Shown here: positions 35,824 through 44,824 of the stretch, in pieces
Position numbering within the stretch: position 1 is the first letter of the stretch
How the letters are laid out: every line of letters begins with the position of its first letter
Source: Pseudomonas sp. MWU15-20650
GTDB taxonomy: Bacteria > Pseudomonadota > Gammaproteobacteria > Pseudomonadales > Pseudomonadaceae
DNA length: 64,000 nucleotides
Assembly (NCBI RefSeq): GCF_023242475.1
Contig: NZ_JALJFG010000015.1
Span: forward strand, 1 to 64,000
Direction: 5' to 3'
The notes under the pieces: generated by a model
The model's database searches: none
What the model saw: the letters and a program-made list of their open reading frames with translations, nothing else
Told to the model about the DNA's origin: nothing
Translations under genes and position numbers: made by a program

Positions 35824-35876
35824 ATCATCCCCCCGTTACAGTTCAGTGCAACAAATCTCTTATCGATGTAACCCAT

Positions 35877-36059
35877 TCAATCGGGCTTTTGATGGTTGGA
35901 TGAGGTTTTCGATTTGCCGAGAATGTGGCAAGGGTGGAGCTGACCATTTGGGTGAGTGGTGACGACCACAGATATCAATGACCAGCCTTCGTGAAGCTTA
36001 AGATTTGCGTCGTTAGCTGACAGCGCTTCCATGACTTGGATTGTGTCGGAGATATGCAT
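35877..36059 (-). CDS. Small hypothetical protein
   Basis: 60 residues, ATG preceded by GAAAGAAGAA. LHEGWSLISVVVTTHPNGQL looks like a short beta-hairpin core. Not recognised. Confidence 0.45.
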   Translation of the reverse strand: MHISDTIQVMEALSANDANLKLHEGWSLISVVVTTHPNGQLHPCHILGKSKTSSNHQKPD

Positions 36060-36196
36060 TTCTTCTTTCTCAAATCGTAAGGTTCAACCATTAGGCGTCG
36101 AGCATGAATAAGGGTTCCTTTATCACGGCGTCGCACAGCTGGATCATTCGCGATAGCGCCTGGTCTACATTAAGACCATCGTTTGAGGGTGAACCA

Positions 36197-36640
36197 GTGA
36201 GCAAAATCATCTGCGCACGTGACTTACAAATCGACCTTCAAGGTGCGAACGAAGCCGGGTTATTCAGATGGCTGCTTGCCAGTTTCCTGATGGGCAAGAG
36301 AATCCAGGGGCCAATTGCCGCCAACGCCTATCAAGTGATCGTCGATAAACATCATCGGGATACGCCGCACAAATTGGCGAGCTGCACTCACCGCCAGCTG
36401 GTCATGATGCTTGGTGAGGCTCACTACGTGCGTTACGACGAGACCACCGCGTCGCGGTTGTTGGCATTGGCTAACAAGATCAATGCTGAATATCACGGCA
36501 AGGTCAGCAACATCGTCGCGGCAAGCGCAGATCGTAAGGCATTCGAAAAACGGCTATCTGAATTTGAAGGGATAGGGCCGAAAACCATTGAGATTTTTAT
36601 GAGGGAAGCGGCTGCGGAGCTCTTCGGAACTTCCCCCTAA
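36197..36640 (+). CDS. Helix-hairpin-helix DNA-repair-like protein
   Basis: 147 residues from GTG 36197 with GAGGG seven bases upstream. The C-terminal LSEFEGIGPKTIEIFMRE is a helix-hairpin-helix of the HhH-GPD type, and the earlier part (FRWLLASFLMGKRIQG...) resembles the helical bundle of endonuclease III relatives. No iron-sulphur cysteines and no clear catalytic Lys, so activity is uncertain; DNA binding is likely. Confidence 0.65.
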   Translation: MSKIICARDLQIDLQGANEAGLFRWLLASFLMGKRIQGPIAANAYQVIVDKHHRDTPHKLASCTHRQLVMMLGEAHYVRYDETTASRLLALANKINAEYHGKVSNIVAASADRKAFEKRLSEFEGIGPKTIEIFMREAAAELFGTSP

Positions 36641-36685
36641 GTCTCACCAATACTGCCTCCCAATTGCGTGCAGCAAGGAGAAATC

Positions 36686-37513
36686 ATGACAACGCACAGG
36701 CTAATAGCGAAGGGCTTGCAGTTGAATGTTTCGATCTGCGGTCAAGGCTCTCCGCTGCTTTTACTCAATGGTTTGGGTGGTTTGATTCGTACCTTCAATC
36801 CGTTGCGCGAAGAACTGGACGACTTCACGACCATCACGCTGGACGTGCCAGGGGTCGGCAAGTCGCAAATGCCCCGTTGGCCCATTCGCCTGCCAAGCCA
36901 TGCCGACGTGATTGCCGAGATGCTCCAGCAATTGGGAGTCGACCAAGTCGATGTGTTCGGGGTGAGTTGGGGAGGTGCACTGGCTCAAGAATTCGCTCTT
37001 CGTTACCCGAGCATGGTACGCAGGCTGATCCTCGCGGCGACCTCTCCCGGCCCAGTGCTGTTCATGAAGCCTGCTGACGTTATGGATTTTTTCCGCAAGA
37101 GTAAAAACGCCAATGTGCGCAAGCAAGATAGCTCCCGCAATCCAATTCACACACTGCTGCGGTTCGGTGTGATGAAAGGCATGCTCTCTGTTAATCCACG
37201 AACCTACTATTTCCAGCTCGCAGCCTTGATCGGATGGACAAGCCTGCTTCGGTTGTCCCGGCTGCCGCAACGCACGCTGGTTCTTACCGGCGACTGCGAT
37301 CCGTTGATACATGCGTACAACGCCCATATCCTGCGCCGCACAATTCGCCGTTCAGAGCTTCGCATTCTGAAGGGGGAGGGGCACTTCTTTGTGGTGACTA
37401 GCGCTAGACGAACTGCCGCACTAATGCGCGAATTTCTCTGTCAGCAGCACCATGATGAAGAACAGGAGGTATCCCTCATCGCAAACGACAGGTTGAGGCC
37501 ATGCCTGCGCTAA
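36686..37513 (+). CDS. PhaZ-like alpha/beta hydrolase
   Basis: 275 residues. Same order of motifs as medium-chain polyhydroxyalkanoate depolymerase PhaZ: LDVPGVGKS, nucleophile Ser94 in FGVSWGGALAQEFA, LAATSPGP, YYFQLAALIGWTS, acid in TLVLTGDCDPLI and base in GEGHFFVVT. PhaZ frees hydroxyacids from storage granules. The chromosomal phaZ normally sits with phaC genes; this copy stands alone on the island, so the substrate may differ. ATG 36686 has AAGGAG upstream. Confidence 0.8.
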   Translation: MTTHRLIAKGLQLNVSICGQGSPLLLLNGLGGLIRTFNPLREELDDFTTITLDVPGVGKSQMPRWPIRLPSHADVIAEMLQQLGVDQVDVFGVSWGGALAQEFALRYPSMVRRLILAATSPGPVLFMKPADVMDFFRKSKNANVRKQDSSRNPIHTLLRFGVMKGMLSVNPRTYYFQLAALIGWTSLLRLSRLPQRTLVLTGDCDPLIHAYNAHILRRTIRRSELRILKGEGHFFVVTSARRTAALMREFLCQQHHDEEQEVSLIANDRLRPCLR

Positions 37514-37544
37514 TCCGAAAGCGTGCCACCGTTAATGCGGCAAC

Positions 37545-38357
37545 CTAAGGTCTCGATACTCCAGGCACGTCCATATTGATCTTGCGCCAGAAAGCCTCGG
37601 AGAAGCTGTAAGCCGAGAAGGCAATCAGACCTAGGGCCATCACAATCAATATCAGCCATCCAGCAGGTAGATTCTGCAGAGCGTCGAGCGCTTGTTTCAT
37701 ACCAGGTGGATCCATAGCTTGATAAGTGGAACCGCTAATTGCCAGCAGGAAGGCAATTTCTATGAATACGACTCCACGAGCTATTAGACCGAACCGAGAC
37801 ACTGGCCGGACGTACCGCATGACGTCCTCGTCGGCTTCAAAATATTTCTCGAACGACGCCTTCCATCCTTTGATGATGTGAGCAATTCCAACACCAAGCG
37901 GAATGAGAGCGATCAGGTACACCAATAAATTCGAGTGATCCCAAGACAGAAGATGCGCTAGCCAGTCTTTGGTCTGCCCTCCAGAATCCCCCGAGCTTCT
38001 AATACCGCTAATGAGTAGACCCATTGCAAAAAACGCTAGAGCGGCGTTGACCAAACCTCCGGCAAACAGACCAGTGCGAATCACCACTCCTTTGAGTTCT
38101 TTGCCGTGATGATCGACATCTCGCGTAGCTTGCAAGACACGCCAAGCCGAAAATGCGAGCAGACCCGCCACCACAAGTCCAACTAGAAAATATCCGAATG
38201 GCTGGTTTAGTAAAGCTTCCAGGCTCTTGTGGCTGTCCTTTGGTTTTGTCGAATCAAGTGCTGCCAGCAGCGCGAAGATACCGATGATCAAATAAAGCAC
38301 TCCTCGAGCGGCGTATCCTCCCCGAGCGAGTATTACAAGGCTATGTTGCGCGGACAT
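37545..38357 (-). CDS. DUF1206 membrane protein
   Basis: 270 residues with six helices arranged as three repeats, each starting with an Arg-Gly pair (LARGGYAARGVLYLIIG, VIRTGLFAGGLVNAAL, LIARGVVFIEIAFLL), which is the DUF1206 pattern. Inner membrane; function unknown. ATG 38357 is chosen as the first Met before the repeat. Confidence 0.85.
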   Translation of the reverse strand: MSAQHSLVILARGGYAARGVLYLIIGIFALLAALDSTKPKDSHKSLEALLNQPFGYFLVGLVVAGLLAFSAWRVLQATRDVDHHGKELKGVVIRTGLFAGGLVNAALAFFAMGLLISGIRSSGDSGGQTKDWLAHLLSWDHSNLLVYLIALIPLGVGIAHIIKGWKASFEKYFEADEDVMRYVRPVSRFGLIARGVVFIEIAFLLAISGSTYQAMDPPGMKQALDALQNLPAGWLILIVMALGLIAFSAYSFSEAFWRKINMDVPGVSRP

Positions 38358-38389
38358 CGGATCTATTCCCGAGAGTAGTACAAAAGCAG

Positions 38390-38410
38390 ACCCCTCTCGT
38401 TGGGAGGGGT
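38390..38410 (-). terminator. Hairpin between the SH3b and DUF1206 genes
   Basis: ACCCCTC and GAGGGGT form a perfect 7-bp stem around TCGTTGG, 60 bases beyond the end of the SH3b gene. The T-run after it is short, so termination is only likely. Confidence 0.5.
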
Positions 38411-38469
38411 TCGATACCAAACGAAGACGCACTGACCTGACCGAGAATTTACTGCCCCCCTACAATTGC

Positions 38470-39003
38470 TTAAACACCGTAACGCTTATTGCCACCTGAA
38501 GTAATGCAGTACCGACCGCCTCGTGGCCCGATACAAATGTGTCCCGAAGAACAAGGGCAGGAGGATCCGTATTCTGGAGTCTGTCTCCGGACTGGTTGTA
38601 CTGGCGAAGGCGACTGTTTTGGTTTAGAGGCGGTGTAGCAATTCGATCCGGTACAAAGGCTTTTGGAAGAAAGCCACTTCGCAGGTTGGCCATCGACGCT
38701 TATGCGCACCCAATCATCCCGTTTTTCGAAGACCTGAACCTTGGCTCCCCGGCTCAACTTGGAGATAACTTTTCCGCCTGGTTGATTTCGGATATTTAGC
38801 TTGTCTGTGCTTACGTATTGATCAACCGAGGGGGCAGGTGTCGATGATGGAACCGAGGTAGATGAGACCAGAGTATTCGGAGTGGGAGGGGGGCTCGGTT
38901 GCACCTGAGCGGGAGGCGTGTCTTTTTTGCCTATCGCCCAAAGGATCGCGAAAAGAATCAGGAGTGGGACAAACCATGACTGGGATTTCTTGCGCATTTC
39001 CAT
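38470..39003 (-). CDS. Membrane-anchored SH3b-domain protein
   Basis: 177 residues: N-terminal membrane anchor (about 10-25, WFVPLLILFAILWAIG), Pro/Ser/Thr-rich linker, a bacterial SH3 domain (about 62-118: YVSTDKLNIRNQPGGKVISK ... WVRIS) and a Cys-rich tail (CPCSSGHICIGPRGGRYC) of the kind seen after such domains in secreted proteins. SH3b modules often contact peptidoglycan. Periplasmic side. Confidence 0.75.
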   Translation of the reverse strand: MEMRKKSQSWFVPLLILFAILWAIGKKDTPPAQVQPSPPPTPNTLVSSTSVPSSTPAPSVDQYVSTDKLNIRNQPGGKVISKLSRGAKVQVFEKRDDWVRISVDGQPAKWLSSKSLCTGSNCYTASKPKQSPSPVQPVRRQTPEYGSSCPCSSGHICIGPRGGRYCITSGGNKRYGV

Positions 39004-39254
39004 TGCTCTCGCTCAGCAAGCACTATCCAGCCTGTCTTTCCAGACCAACCTGGCGTCATAAACCTATTGCGAGCTTAGCCAAACCTCAACTTTCTGCAGC
39101 CTACCTAGCCCTAACATTTTGGGTTTCCCCGGATTAGCGTCGTGAGCTATCGCTATCTTTATTCTAGGGATGGAAACCACTCAGATAAGCATCCATGTAG
39201 CAGTGACGGATAAGCTACGATAATTTGCTCCTCAATCGCTGAAAAGTGATCACT

Positions 39255-40556
39255 ATGGAAGGAATGCCTAAGGCTCAAAGCCCAGCTGGTGATATGTCGG
39301 ATGAAGTCGTGACGAGAGAAGCGCTTTTCGATCTGGCTTGGTCGACTCCAATGACCAAAATTAGCTCGCGATATGGAGTCTCCTCCAGCTACCTCACGAA
39401 GGTGTATGCCAGCCTGAATATTCCAAGACCGCCCGTTGGCTACTGGGCGCAAATCGCGGTAGGAAAAGCTAAAGCTCGCCCGGTCTTGCCTGAGGCTCAA
39501 CCAGGCGATTCAACTGTTTGGAACAGAAATGAAGCACCGCTTCAGGTTCCGCGATCCTCACCTATAAAACGAAAGCAAATGAGCCGGAAGACACCGCTCA
39601 ACTCTGACATGCAACCTCGTAGGCACCCACTTTTACTGAGTATTGAAGATCACTTCAAGAAAGTGCGGGAAAGCGAGAACGGCTACGATAGGCCTACAAA
39701 GCGTGCGATGGCGGATTTAATAGTAAGCCGCAGTGGGGTCACTCATGCGGTCGACTTCGCAAACCAGTTGTTCCTCGCGTTTATGAAAAAAGGCCTTACG
39801 GTTACCTTGAGCGATCCTGCCGAGCGCATGAGCCGCGAACCAGTTGATCATAGGGACAAGTCGTCATCGAGATACGTCTATCCCTCGCTTTGGCAGCCCC
39901 AACGTCCGACAGTGGTTCATGTTGGAAGCGTTGTTTTTGGTTTGTCCATTTACGAAATCAGCGAATACGTTGAAGTCAAAAGCGTAGATAAAAGGTTAGT
40001 CCGGCTGGGTTCGCGTCCAGAGAGAAAACGCGTTGCCCCCTTCCGAAACGAATGGGTAATGAGCGCCGACATGCCCAGCGGTCGACTGTGCCTTCAAGTT
40101 TACTCCCCGTACTATCGGGCAGAGTGGGTTCAGCGCTGGAAGGAAGACAAGCCTGGCGATCTGATCAGTAAGATCCCAAGCATCGTGAAGCTATTGATCG
40201 CTGAAGCTCCAGGGCTTGCGGAGAAAGTGAAGCTTGAACGGGAGAAAGCCGACCTCGAGTGGCAAAAGCACCAATTGCAAATGGCGGAATGGAAAAGAAA
40301 AGAGGAGGAAAAGCGCCAGCTCAAGGCCATACAGGAAAGTCGCGAGCAACTGGAAGCCGTAATCCAGACGTGGGCAAAAGTGAACAGTATTCACGCATTT
40401 TTTGCCGATATCGAAGGGTCAGCACAACGATTGGATGGTGTGTCGAGAGAGGCTGTCATGGAGCGGCTGGCCAACGCGAAGGAATTGATTGGCGACCTTG
40501 ATGCGTTAAAGCACTTCGCTGACTGGAAACCGCCACTCCTCAAGGGCGGTGAGTAG
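39255..40556 (+). CDS. Conserved hypothetical with HTH and coiled coil
   Basis: 433 residues. An N-terminal helix-turn-helix-like segment (about 20-60: REALFDLAWSTPMTKISSRY then GVSSSYLTKVYASLNIPRPP) that I have seen opening a family of proteobacterial hypotheticals, a middle beta-rich part, and a charged coiled coil (about 320-370, EWKRKEEEKRQLKAIQESRE). ATG 39255 is used; ATG 39264 is an alternative. No catalytic motif. Confidence 0.65.
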   Translation: MEGMPKAQSPAGDMSDEVVTREALFDLAWSTPMTKISSRYGVSSSYLTKVYASLNIPRPPVGYWAQIAVGKAKARPVLPEAQPGDSTVWNRNEAPLQVPRSSPIKRKQMSRKTPLNSDMQPRRHPLLLSIEDHFKKVRESENGYDRPTKRAMADLIVSRSGVTHAVDFANQLFLAFMKKGLTVTLSDPAERMSREPVDHRDKSSSRYVYPSLWQPQRPTVVHVGSVVFGLSIYEISEYVEVKSVDKRLVRLGSRPERKRVAPFRNEWVMSADMPSGRLCLQVYSPYYRAEWVQRWKEDKPGDLISKIPSIVKLLIAEAPGLAEKVKLEREKADLEWQKHQLQMAEWKRKEEEKRQLKAIQESREQLEAVIQTWAKVNSIHAFFADIEGSAQRLDGVSREAVMERLANAKELIGDLDALKHFADWKPPLLKGGE

Positions 40557-40717
40557 AACGTCCAGCTTTTACAGTGGGTGGGTGCGCGTGGAGTTAAAAT
40601 GTGAGTGCGGAAGAATGCAATCGGACTCAAATCGTGACGCTGAGATTTGCCAGCAGCGCTTTTCCTCCCAAAGTCACTCAGCTCCCAAGGGTTTTCCAGC
40701 GGGAATGTTCAAGGGCG

Positions 40718-41529
40718 TCAGACACGCAGCTGCTTTAGCCTCTTGCAGCCGTGTTCGGCGTACGTGGCTGAATCATCATTTGGAGTCGGATAACCTGCTG
40801 CTGAAGGAGCCTCTGCGCGCTCTTCAATGAGCAGGCGCTCAGGATCACGAGCGACTTGATAGACTTTTCCTGGTACGCGGCAAGTTGCGTCCATTCGTGG
40901 CTCCTCAGGGGCTGACCGACATACTCTCCACCCGGTTTCGTCGGGATCTTTCAAGGGTAGGCATCCACCACAATTGGGCACGTGGTTACCGATCTCATAA
41001 TCACGCCAGTCCAACATAGCTGCGCCATCAATGCCGAGCGGCTTGTGCTCAATCAGCCAGGCTGCAGCGTTGATAACCTGACCATGCGAAAACGCTACGA
41101 TGTCTTGGGCGGAATGTTCAGCAAGACGCTCCAGGAAAGACTGAGCTCTAGCTATGAAATCTAGAAATGACTCAGCGCCTTCACCATCCGTAGAACCAGG
41201 ATCTGCTTTGGCCCAATACGCCTCCACCCATTCGCGCCGATCAGCGACGGTTGTGCTAGTGCACCGCGCGGGTTCAAGGTAAGTGAATTCCTGGATGGGC
41301 CATATTTCGAATGGTACTGAAGGGAAATCAGCCACTGTCTGAATTGCAGTTGCTTGGCTCGGGAGAATGGCGAGGCAACGATCAGATCTGGGGCCTGGAC
41401 GAATGACCCTGCCACTAGGCGCGCTTGTTCGACACCTTTTGGCGTAAGAGGAATGCTCGCGTGATCCAGACTGGCTTTGCCGGCGTTAGCCGCGCTTTCA
41501 CCGTGCCTGATTAGCCTGACATGCTTCAT
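40718..41529 (-). pseudogene. Histidine phosphatase (phosphoglycerate-mutase-like), frameshifted
   Basis: The first frame from ATG 41529 gives the catalytic RHG motif (RLIRHGESAANAG) and VASPFSRAKQ, then breaks near 41350. The next frame carries on exactly where the family should (TAIQTVADFPSVPFEIWP, ... AFSHGQVINAAAW with the second catalytic His). One missing A in the AAA run of an expected AAGCAAACT explains it. Otherwise the gene is complete. Confidence 0.85.
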
Positions 41530-41700
41530 CGAAGACTCTCACAGGCTGGTACGCAGCGCGTTCCATCCATTGCTGATATTGGCGGCTTATGAGATAGGGC
41601 CAACGGATCGTTGCCCCAACGATATCAGAACGCTTTGGTCAGCGGTCTGCATAGGCAGTGCAGAGCCTCTGAGCATACCGACAGCACTGTAGTGAGAAAA

Positions 41701-42171
41701 CTATTCCTTGTGCCAGTAACGCTGCACAGTGGAGGCAGGTAAACCGAGCTTGATCACGGTCTCACGCTGAGTCATGCCCGCGACCTTGCACTCTCGCACA
41801 GCAGCCAGTTTTTCCTGAGAAACCTGAGCTCCGGAAGGTCTACGCACCAGCTTGCCATTTTCTATTTGGCTTGCGAAGTCGGCTAGAAAACGTGGCGAAG
41901 AAAACTCGCGTACTTCCGTTTTTACTTGGGCCAGTAACTCATTAGGCGATATTTTTTCGCGAAGACTTGTTGCGAGTACCAGCAACGAGATTGTTCTGAG
42001 GTCAAGGATCTCTGCTACGGATTCGAGCGTTTCAAGCGATGCGCTGACTTTACCGTTTTCAAGGTTATTCACGTGAGTGGGGTCGATGCCAGTCGAAAAA
42101 TCCTCTGCTTTCAGATCACGTGCACGTCTGAGAACGCGTAGGACAGCGGCAAGTGAGTCCCTAGCAAGCAT
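41701..42171 (-). CDS. XRE-family regulator with a second C-terminal HTH
   Basis: 156 residues from ATG 42171 (MLARDSLAAVLRVLRRARDL), GGAG eight bases upstream. XRE domain about 5-65 (FSTGIDPTHVNNLENGKVSA), and C-terminal HTH MTQRETVIKLGLPASTVQRY. It has the same layout as 13955-14416. Probably a regulator of nearby island genes. Confidence 0.82.
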   Translation of the reverse strand: MLARDSLAAVLRVLRRARDLKAEDFSTGIDPTHVNNLENGKVSASLETLESVAEILDLRTISLLVLATSLREKISPNELLAQVKTEVREFSSPRFLADFASQIENGKLVRRPSGAQVSQEKLAAVRECKVAGMTQRETVIKLGLPASTVQRYWHKE

Positions 42172-42416
42172 TGGAATCTCCAAATGCGAGGATAAGGCCA
42201 CATTGCTAAAACCCATTCCATCTAATATATTCAGCTTTGGGTATGGCTGGTTGATATCACCTGCGTATCGCCTACCAGCAGGGAAACGCCAGAGCTCTTC
42301 CCAGCAGGGGCTCCCGCGCGCACCTCCCTGATACCGGAACATGGTCACATTTGGGGGTAGCTGTAGATTTCAACTGCTCCAGAACTCTATTACGTGAATA
42401 AAAGGTAAATGTTGTA

Positions 42417-42974
42417 ATGAAGTTTGAGTGCCTAAAAGTTTCCGGAACGCTCGACTATGTCCGATCTGTGATGCCCATGAACGGTGGGTATAAAGCCAAG
42501 ATCAGTATTGATGGATCTAGCATTCCTAATTTGACAATGACCAGTAAGATTTACGAAGAATTAGAGGTTGGCCAAAGTGTGACATTGTATGGGATGTTCA
42601 AGAACAGTAGTAAAAAAGAAAAAAATATTGGTGTGATTTATGGTGTTCAAAAAGAAGGTGGTGAGAAAGTGTTCGCTACTTCCTTTAGGCTCATGGTACC
42701 AATGATTTTAGCAGGCGCCGCTGCTCTCGCATTCTGCATGGTATTTCTCATCGGCTGGTTTCCTTCTTTATTCGCATTGATCTTCTTATTCGGACAAGAT
42801 CAAAGCTATATGTATAACGCTACAGTGCTGACAATAGTTGAAGCTGGGTTGGTTGCGTTGTTTTTCCTTTGGCGTGCCTGGGTAATTTTCAGTGCCTCCT
42901 CGAGGCCGGAATCGTGGGAAATTATTGCCCCTTCCACGCTGTCGAGTCGATTCAGCAAGTTTCATAAGGAGTAA
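42417..42974 (+). CDS. Membrane protein of unknown function
   Basis: 185 residues: a soluble beta-type N-terminal half (about 1-90, DYVRSVMPMNGGYKAKISID) followed by two long hydrophobic regions (about 94-122 and 137-160), then a short tail. AT-rich. Not recognised. Confidence 0.6.
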   Translation: MKFECLKVSGTLDYVRSVMPMNGGYKAKISIDGSSIPNLTMTSKIYEELEVGQSVTLYGMFKNSSKKEKNIGVIYGVQKEGGEKVFATSFRLMVPMILAGAAALAFCMVFLIGWFPSLFALIFLFGQDQSYMYNATVLTIVEAGLVALFFLWRAWVIFSASSRPESWEIIAPSTLSSRFSKFHKE

Positions 42975-43064
42975 AGTTCGCGGCTGGCGGGAAAAGCGAA
43001 ATTATTGGCCCACACATTCGCTAGAAACTGAACTCAGGCAAATCCCGGCGCGCATAAGCATTAT

Positions 43065-43166
43065 GCAAGCGGAGCGCGCAGGCGTGCAGGATGAGAGCCC
43101 GAAGGGCCGAGACGCGGTTTGCCGTGGCTCGGTTCACGCCAGCCATCCGCCGAAGGCGGCACGCCA
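43065..43166 (+). repeat. Dispersed structured repeat, copy A
   Basis: Starts GCAAGCGGAGCGCGCAGGCG, has the central AGCCCGAAGGGCCGAGACGC and the end CGCCGAAGGCGGCACGCC. Internal inverted repeats (GCCC-GAA-GGGC, CCGCC-GAA-GGCGG) predict a folded RNA or DNA. Same-element copies: 48746-48866, 50483-50584, 58673-58788, and decayed 59831-59886. Confidence 0.75.
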
Positions 43167-43199
43167 TAACTACCGCCAGCGTTGTAAAGGGGGGCTGAA

Positions 43200-43607
43200 A
43201 TGACCTGCGATTTGCTCTGCAAGCGTGAGAGAACTAGGCGGAGAGCTCTGTGGGCGCTTGTAAGCTTTCGTCCAGGTGAGACCACTGCATCTGAGCTCCT
43301 TACCATCCTTGATGAGCTCGACATCCAAGAGCGATACGACACCCCTTGTCGCGATAAGCCACTCGAACTCATTGAGGTTCGTAACTCTATCTCGGTGATG
43401 CGCCATAACTCCGGAATCGACATCATTTTGGAGCAGACTATTCCGCAACCCTGGAGGGAGCGTTTCCATCAGGCGAGCATCGGATCAACAAGAATTCCTG
43501 ATGGGCCTTACGCCACAGACTGGGATAAATTCTTGGCGAGTTGGGAAGCAGAGATGCGGTACCTGGAGCAGCATAGAGCCGCAGGAAATAAATCTAAAAA
43601 AGACTGA
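43200..43607 (+). CDS. Hypothetical protein, intact member of a three-copy family
   Basis: 135 residues. Helical N-terminus (RERTRRRALWALVSFRPGET), middle EVRNSISVMRHNSGIDII and the C-terminal block IPQPWRERFHQASIGSTRIP...GPYATDWDKFLASWEAEM. A frameshifted paralogue is at 51513-51909 and a 3' fragment at 61805-61903. No known domain. It starts 34 bases after repeat A. Confidence 0.65.
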   Translation: MTCDLLCKRERTRRRALWALVSFRPGETTASELLTILDELDIQERYDTPCRDKPLELIEVRNSISVMRHNSGIDIILEQTIPQPWRERFHQASIGSTRIPDGPYATDWDKFLASWEAEMRYLEQHRAAGNKSKKD

Positions 43608-43700
43608 GCGGGTGAGGGCATTGGCGGGAACATTCTTTTCCTTATCGTTCAGTCGAATTGGCTGTGTGCGATAGGTGCGCAGGGCTCGGGGTAGCAGCAC

Positions 43701-43919
43701 TTAAGACTGTCGAATCCTCAAAATGGAAGCGGTGATGGCTTGAGCATTTGCGTCCAGCGCTTCCATGGCCGACATCGCATGAGCGGCGACGCTTCCCACA
43801 CCATTTTCTGAAAGCCACTTGGTTATTTCTTCTATTGCTGCACCTAGTGCGTGCTGGTTATGCAGCAGCAATGTCAGGGCGTCCGCCGTGGCAATCTTGT
43901 AGTTCGAATTCTCTGGCAT
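43701..43919 (-). CDS. Small helical protein, paralogue of 28350-28574
   Basis: 72 residues (MPENSNYKIATADALTLLLH...). The core HNQHALGAAIEEITKWLSENG is shared with the copy at 28.4 kb. Function unknown. Confidence 0.65.
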   Translation of the reverse strand: MPENSNYKIATADALTLLLHNQHALGAAIEEITKWLSENGVGSVAAHAMSAMEALDANAQAITASILRIRQS

Positions 43920-44126
43920 GGTAGTCTTCCCTGGGATGATGTACAGAGCCTAGTCCATCTCACCGCTGGCTCAAACGGTGCGGATAGTCGCAAAGGTTTG
44001 CGCGATGTTATGGCAGAGCACGACCTGGGCTGACGGGGGGGCCAGAAGGCTCCACTCACCGTCTGTGCCTACCCGCCGTGTGCGGTCTGTGGAGCACGCG
44101 ATGGGTAAAACTTATATACCCGAGCT

Positions 44127-44606
44127 TCAGGTTTGCGTACGCAGCCATGATTCCACTTTTTGCCATCGGCCAACCTCGGAAAGCTTTGACCTTCCTGTAT
44201 CTAGGGTCTCAAGCAGTCGCTGTCTCTCCGCACGAGAGGGAAACCAATCATCAATCTCGACGCTGCAGTGGTTGGACTCGCTCAGTGCCCATCTCACGAT
44301 CATGTCTGCAGCGGCTCTGTAGTGATCTGCCATGAACAGGCGATGGCCATCCACAGACCAGCCGCGCTCCGCTAGCTCATCGGTCACGTCAATAATGCCA
44401 AGGTCACCAAAGTAGGCGGTGGTGTCAGGATAATGAATGCCCGCCAATGACACCTTTGTTTCGCCGGATTCCCGATCAAAATATGAAAGGAAATGCCATC
44501 CACCCGTGGTGCTTCCAGGATAGGGGAAGTTGATGGCGGCTTTGCCTGTTATGTAGTTTTCGCGGGAGACGCGTTTGAGGTCGAAGTCGAACAGTGGTTG
44601 TGGCAT
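44127..44606 (-). CDS. Conserved hypothetical protein
   Basis: 159 residues from ATG 44606 (MPQPLFDFDLKRVSRENYIT) with AAGGA upstream. Soluble; AAINFPYPGSTTGGWHFLSY and GIHYPDTTAYFGDLG are conserved-looking stretches that I recall from Pseudomonas islands. Function unknown. It lies downstream of the ABC-3C operon in the same direction. Confidence 0.65.
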   Translation of the reverse strand: MPQPLFDFDLKRVSRENYITGKAAINFPYPGSTTGGWHFLSYFDRESGETKVSLAGIHYPDTTAYFGDLGIIDVTDELAERGWSVDGHRLFMADHYRAAADMIVRWALSESNHCSVEIDDWFPSRAERQRLLETLDTGRSKLSEVGRWQKVESWLRTQT

Positions 44607-44768
44607 GTAGTCCTTCCTCGTCTCGCGTACTCCCACTTGATGTCGCTGGGAGCCTCCATGGAGGCTTTTTCCTACAAAACTGCAAGAGCATGCCCGCACT
44701 TCTCGCTTGGATATTGTTACAGAAGGGGGGCTATATAAAAAAGCATAACGTAACCGCTGGAGGTTCAG

Positions 44769-44796
44769 AAAAGCCACCTTGATAACGGTGGCTTTT
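44769..44796 (-). terminator. Terminator after the ABC-3C operon
   Basis: AAAAGCCACC and GGTGGCTTTT form a 10-bp stem around TTGATAAC, 29 bases beyond the stop of the ATPase gene. The symmetric A/T flanks allow action on both strands. Confidence 0.75.
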
Positions 44797-44824
44797 TCCA
44801 CATGGCTGTACTCACGGTGTGAGA

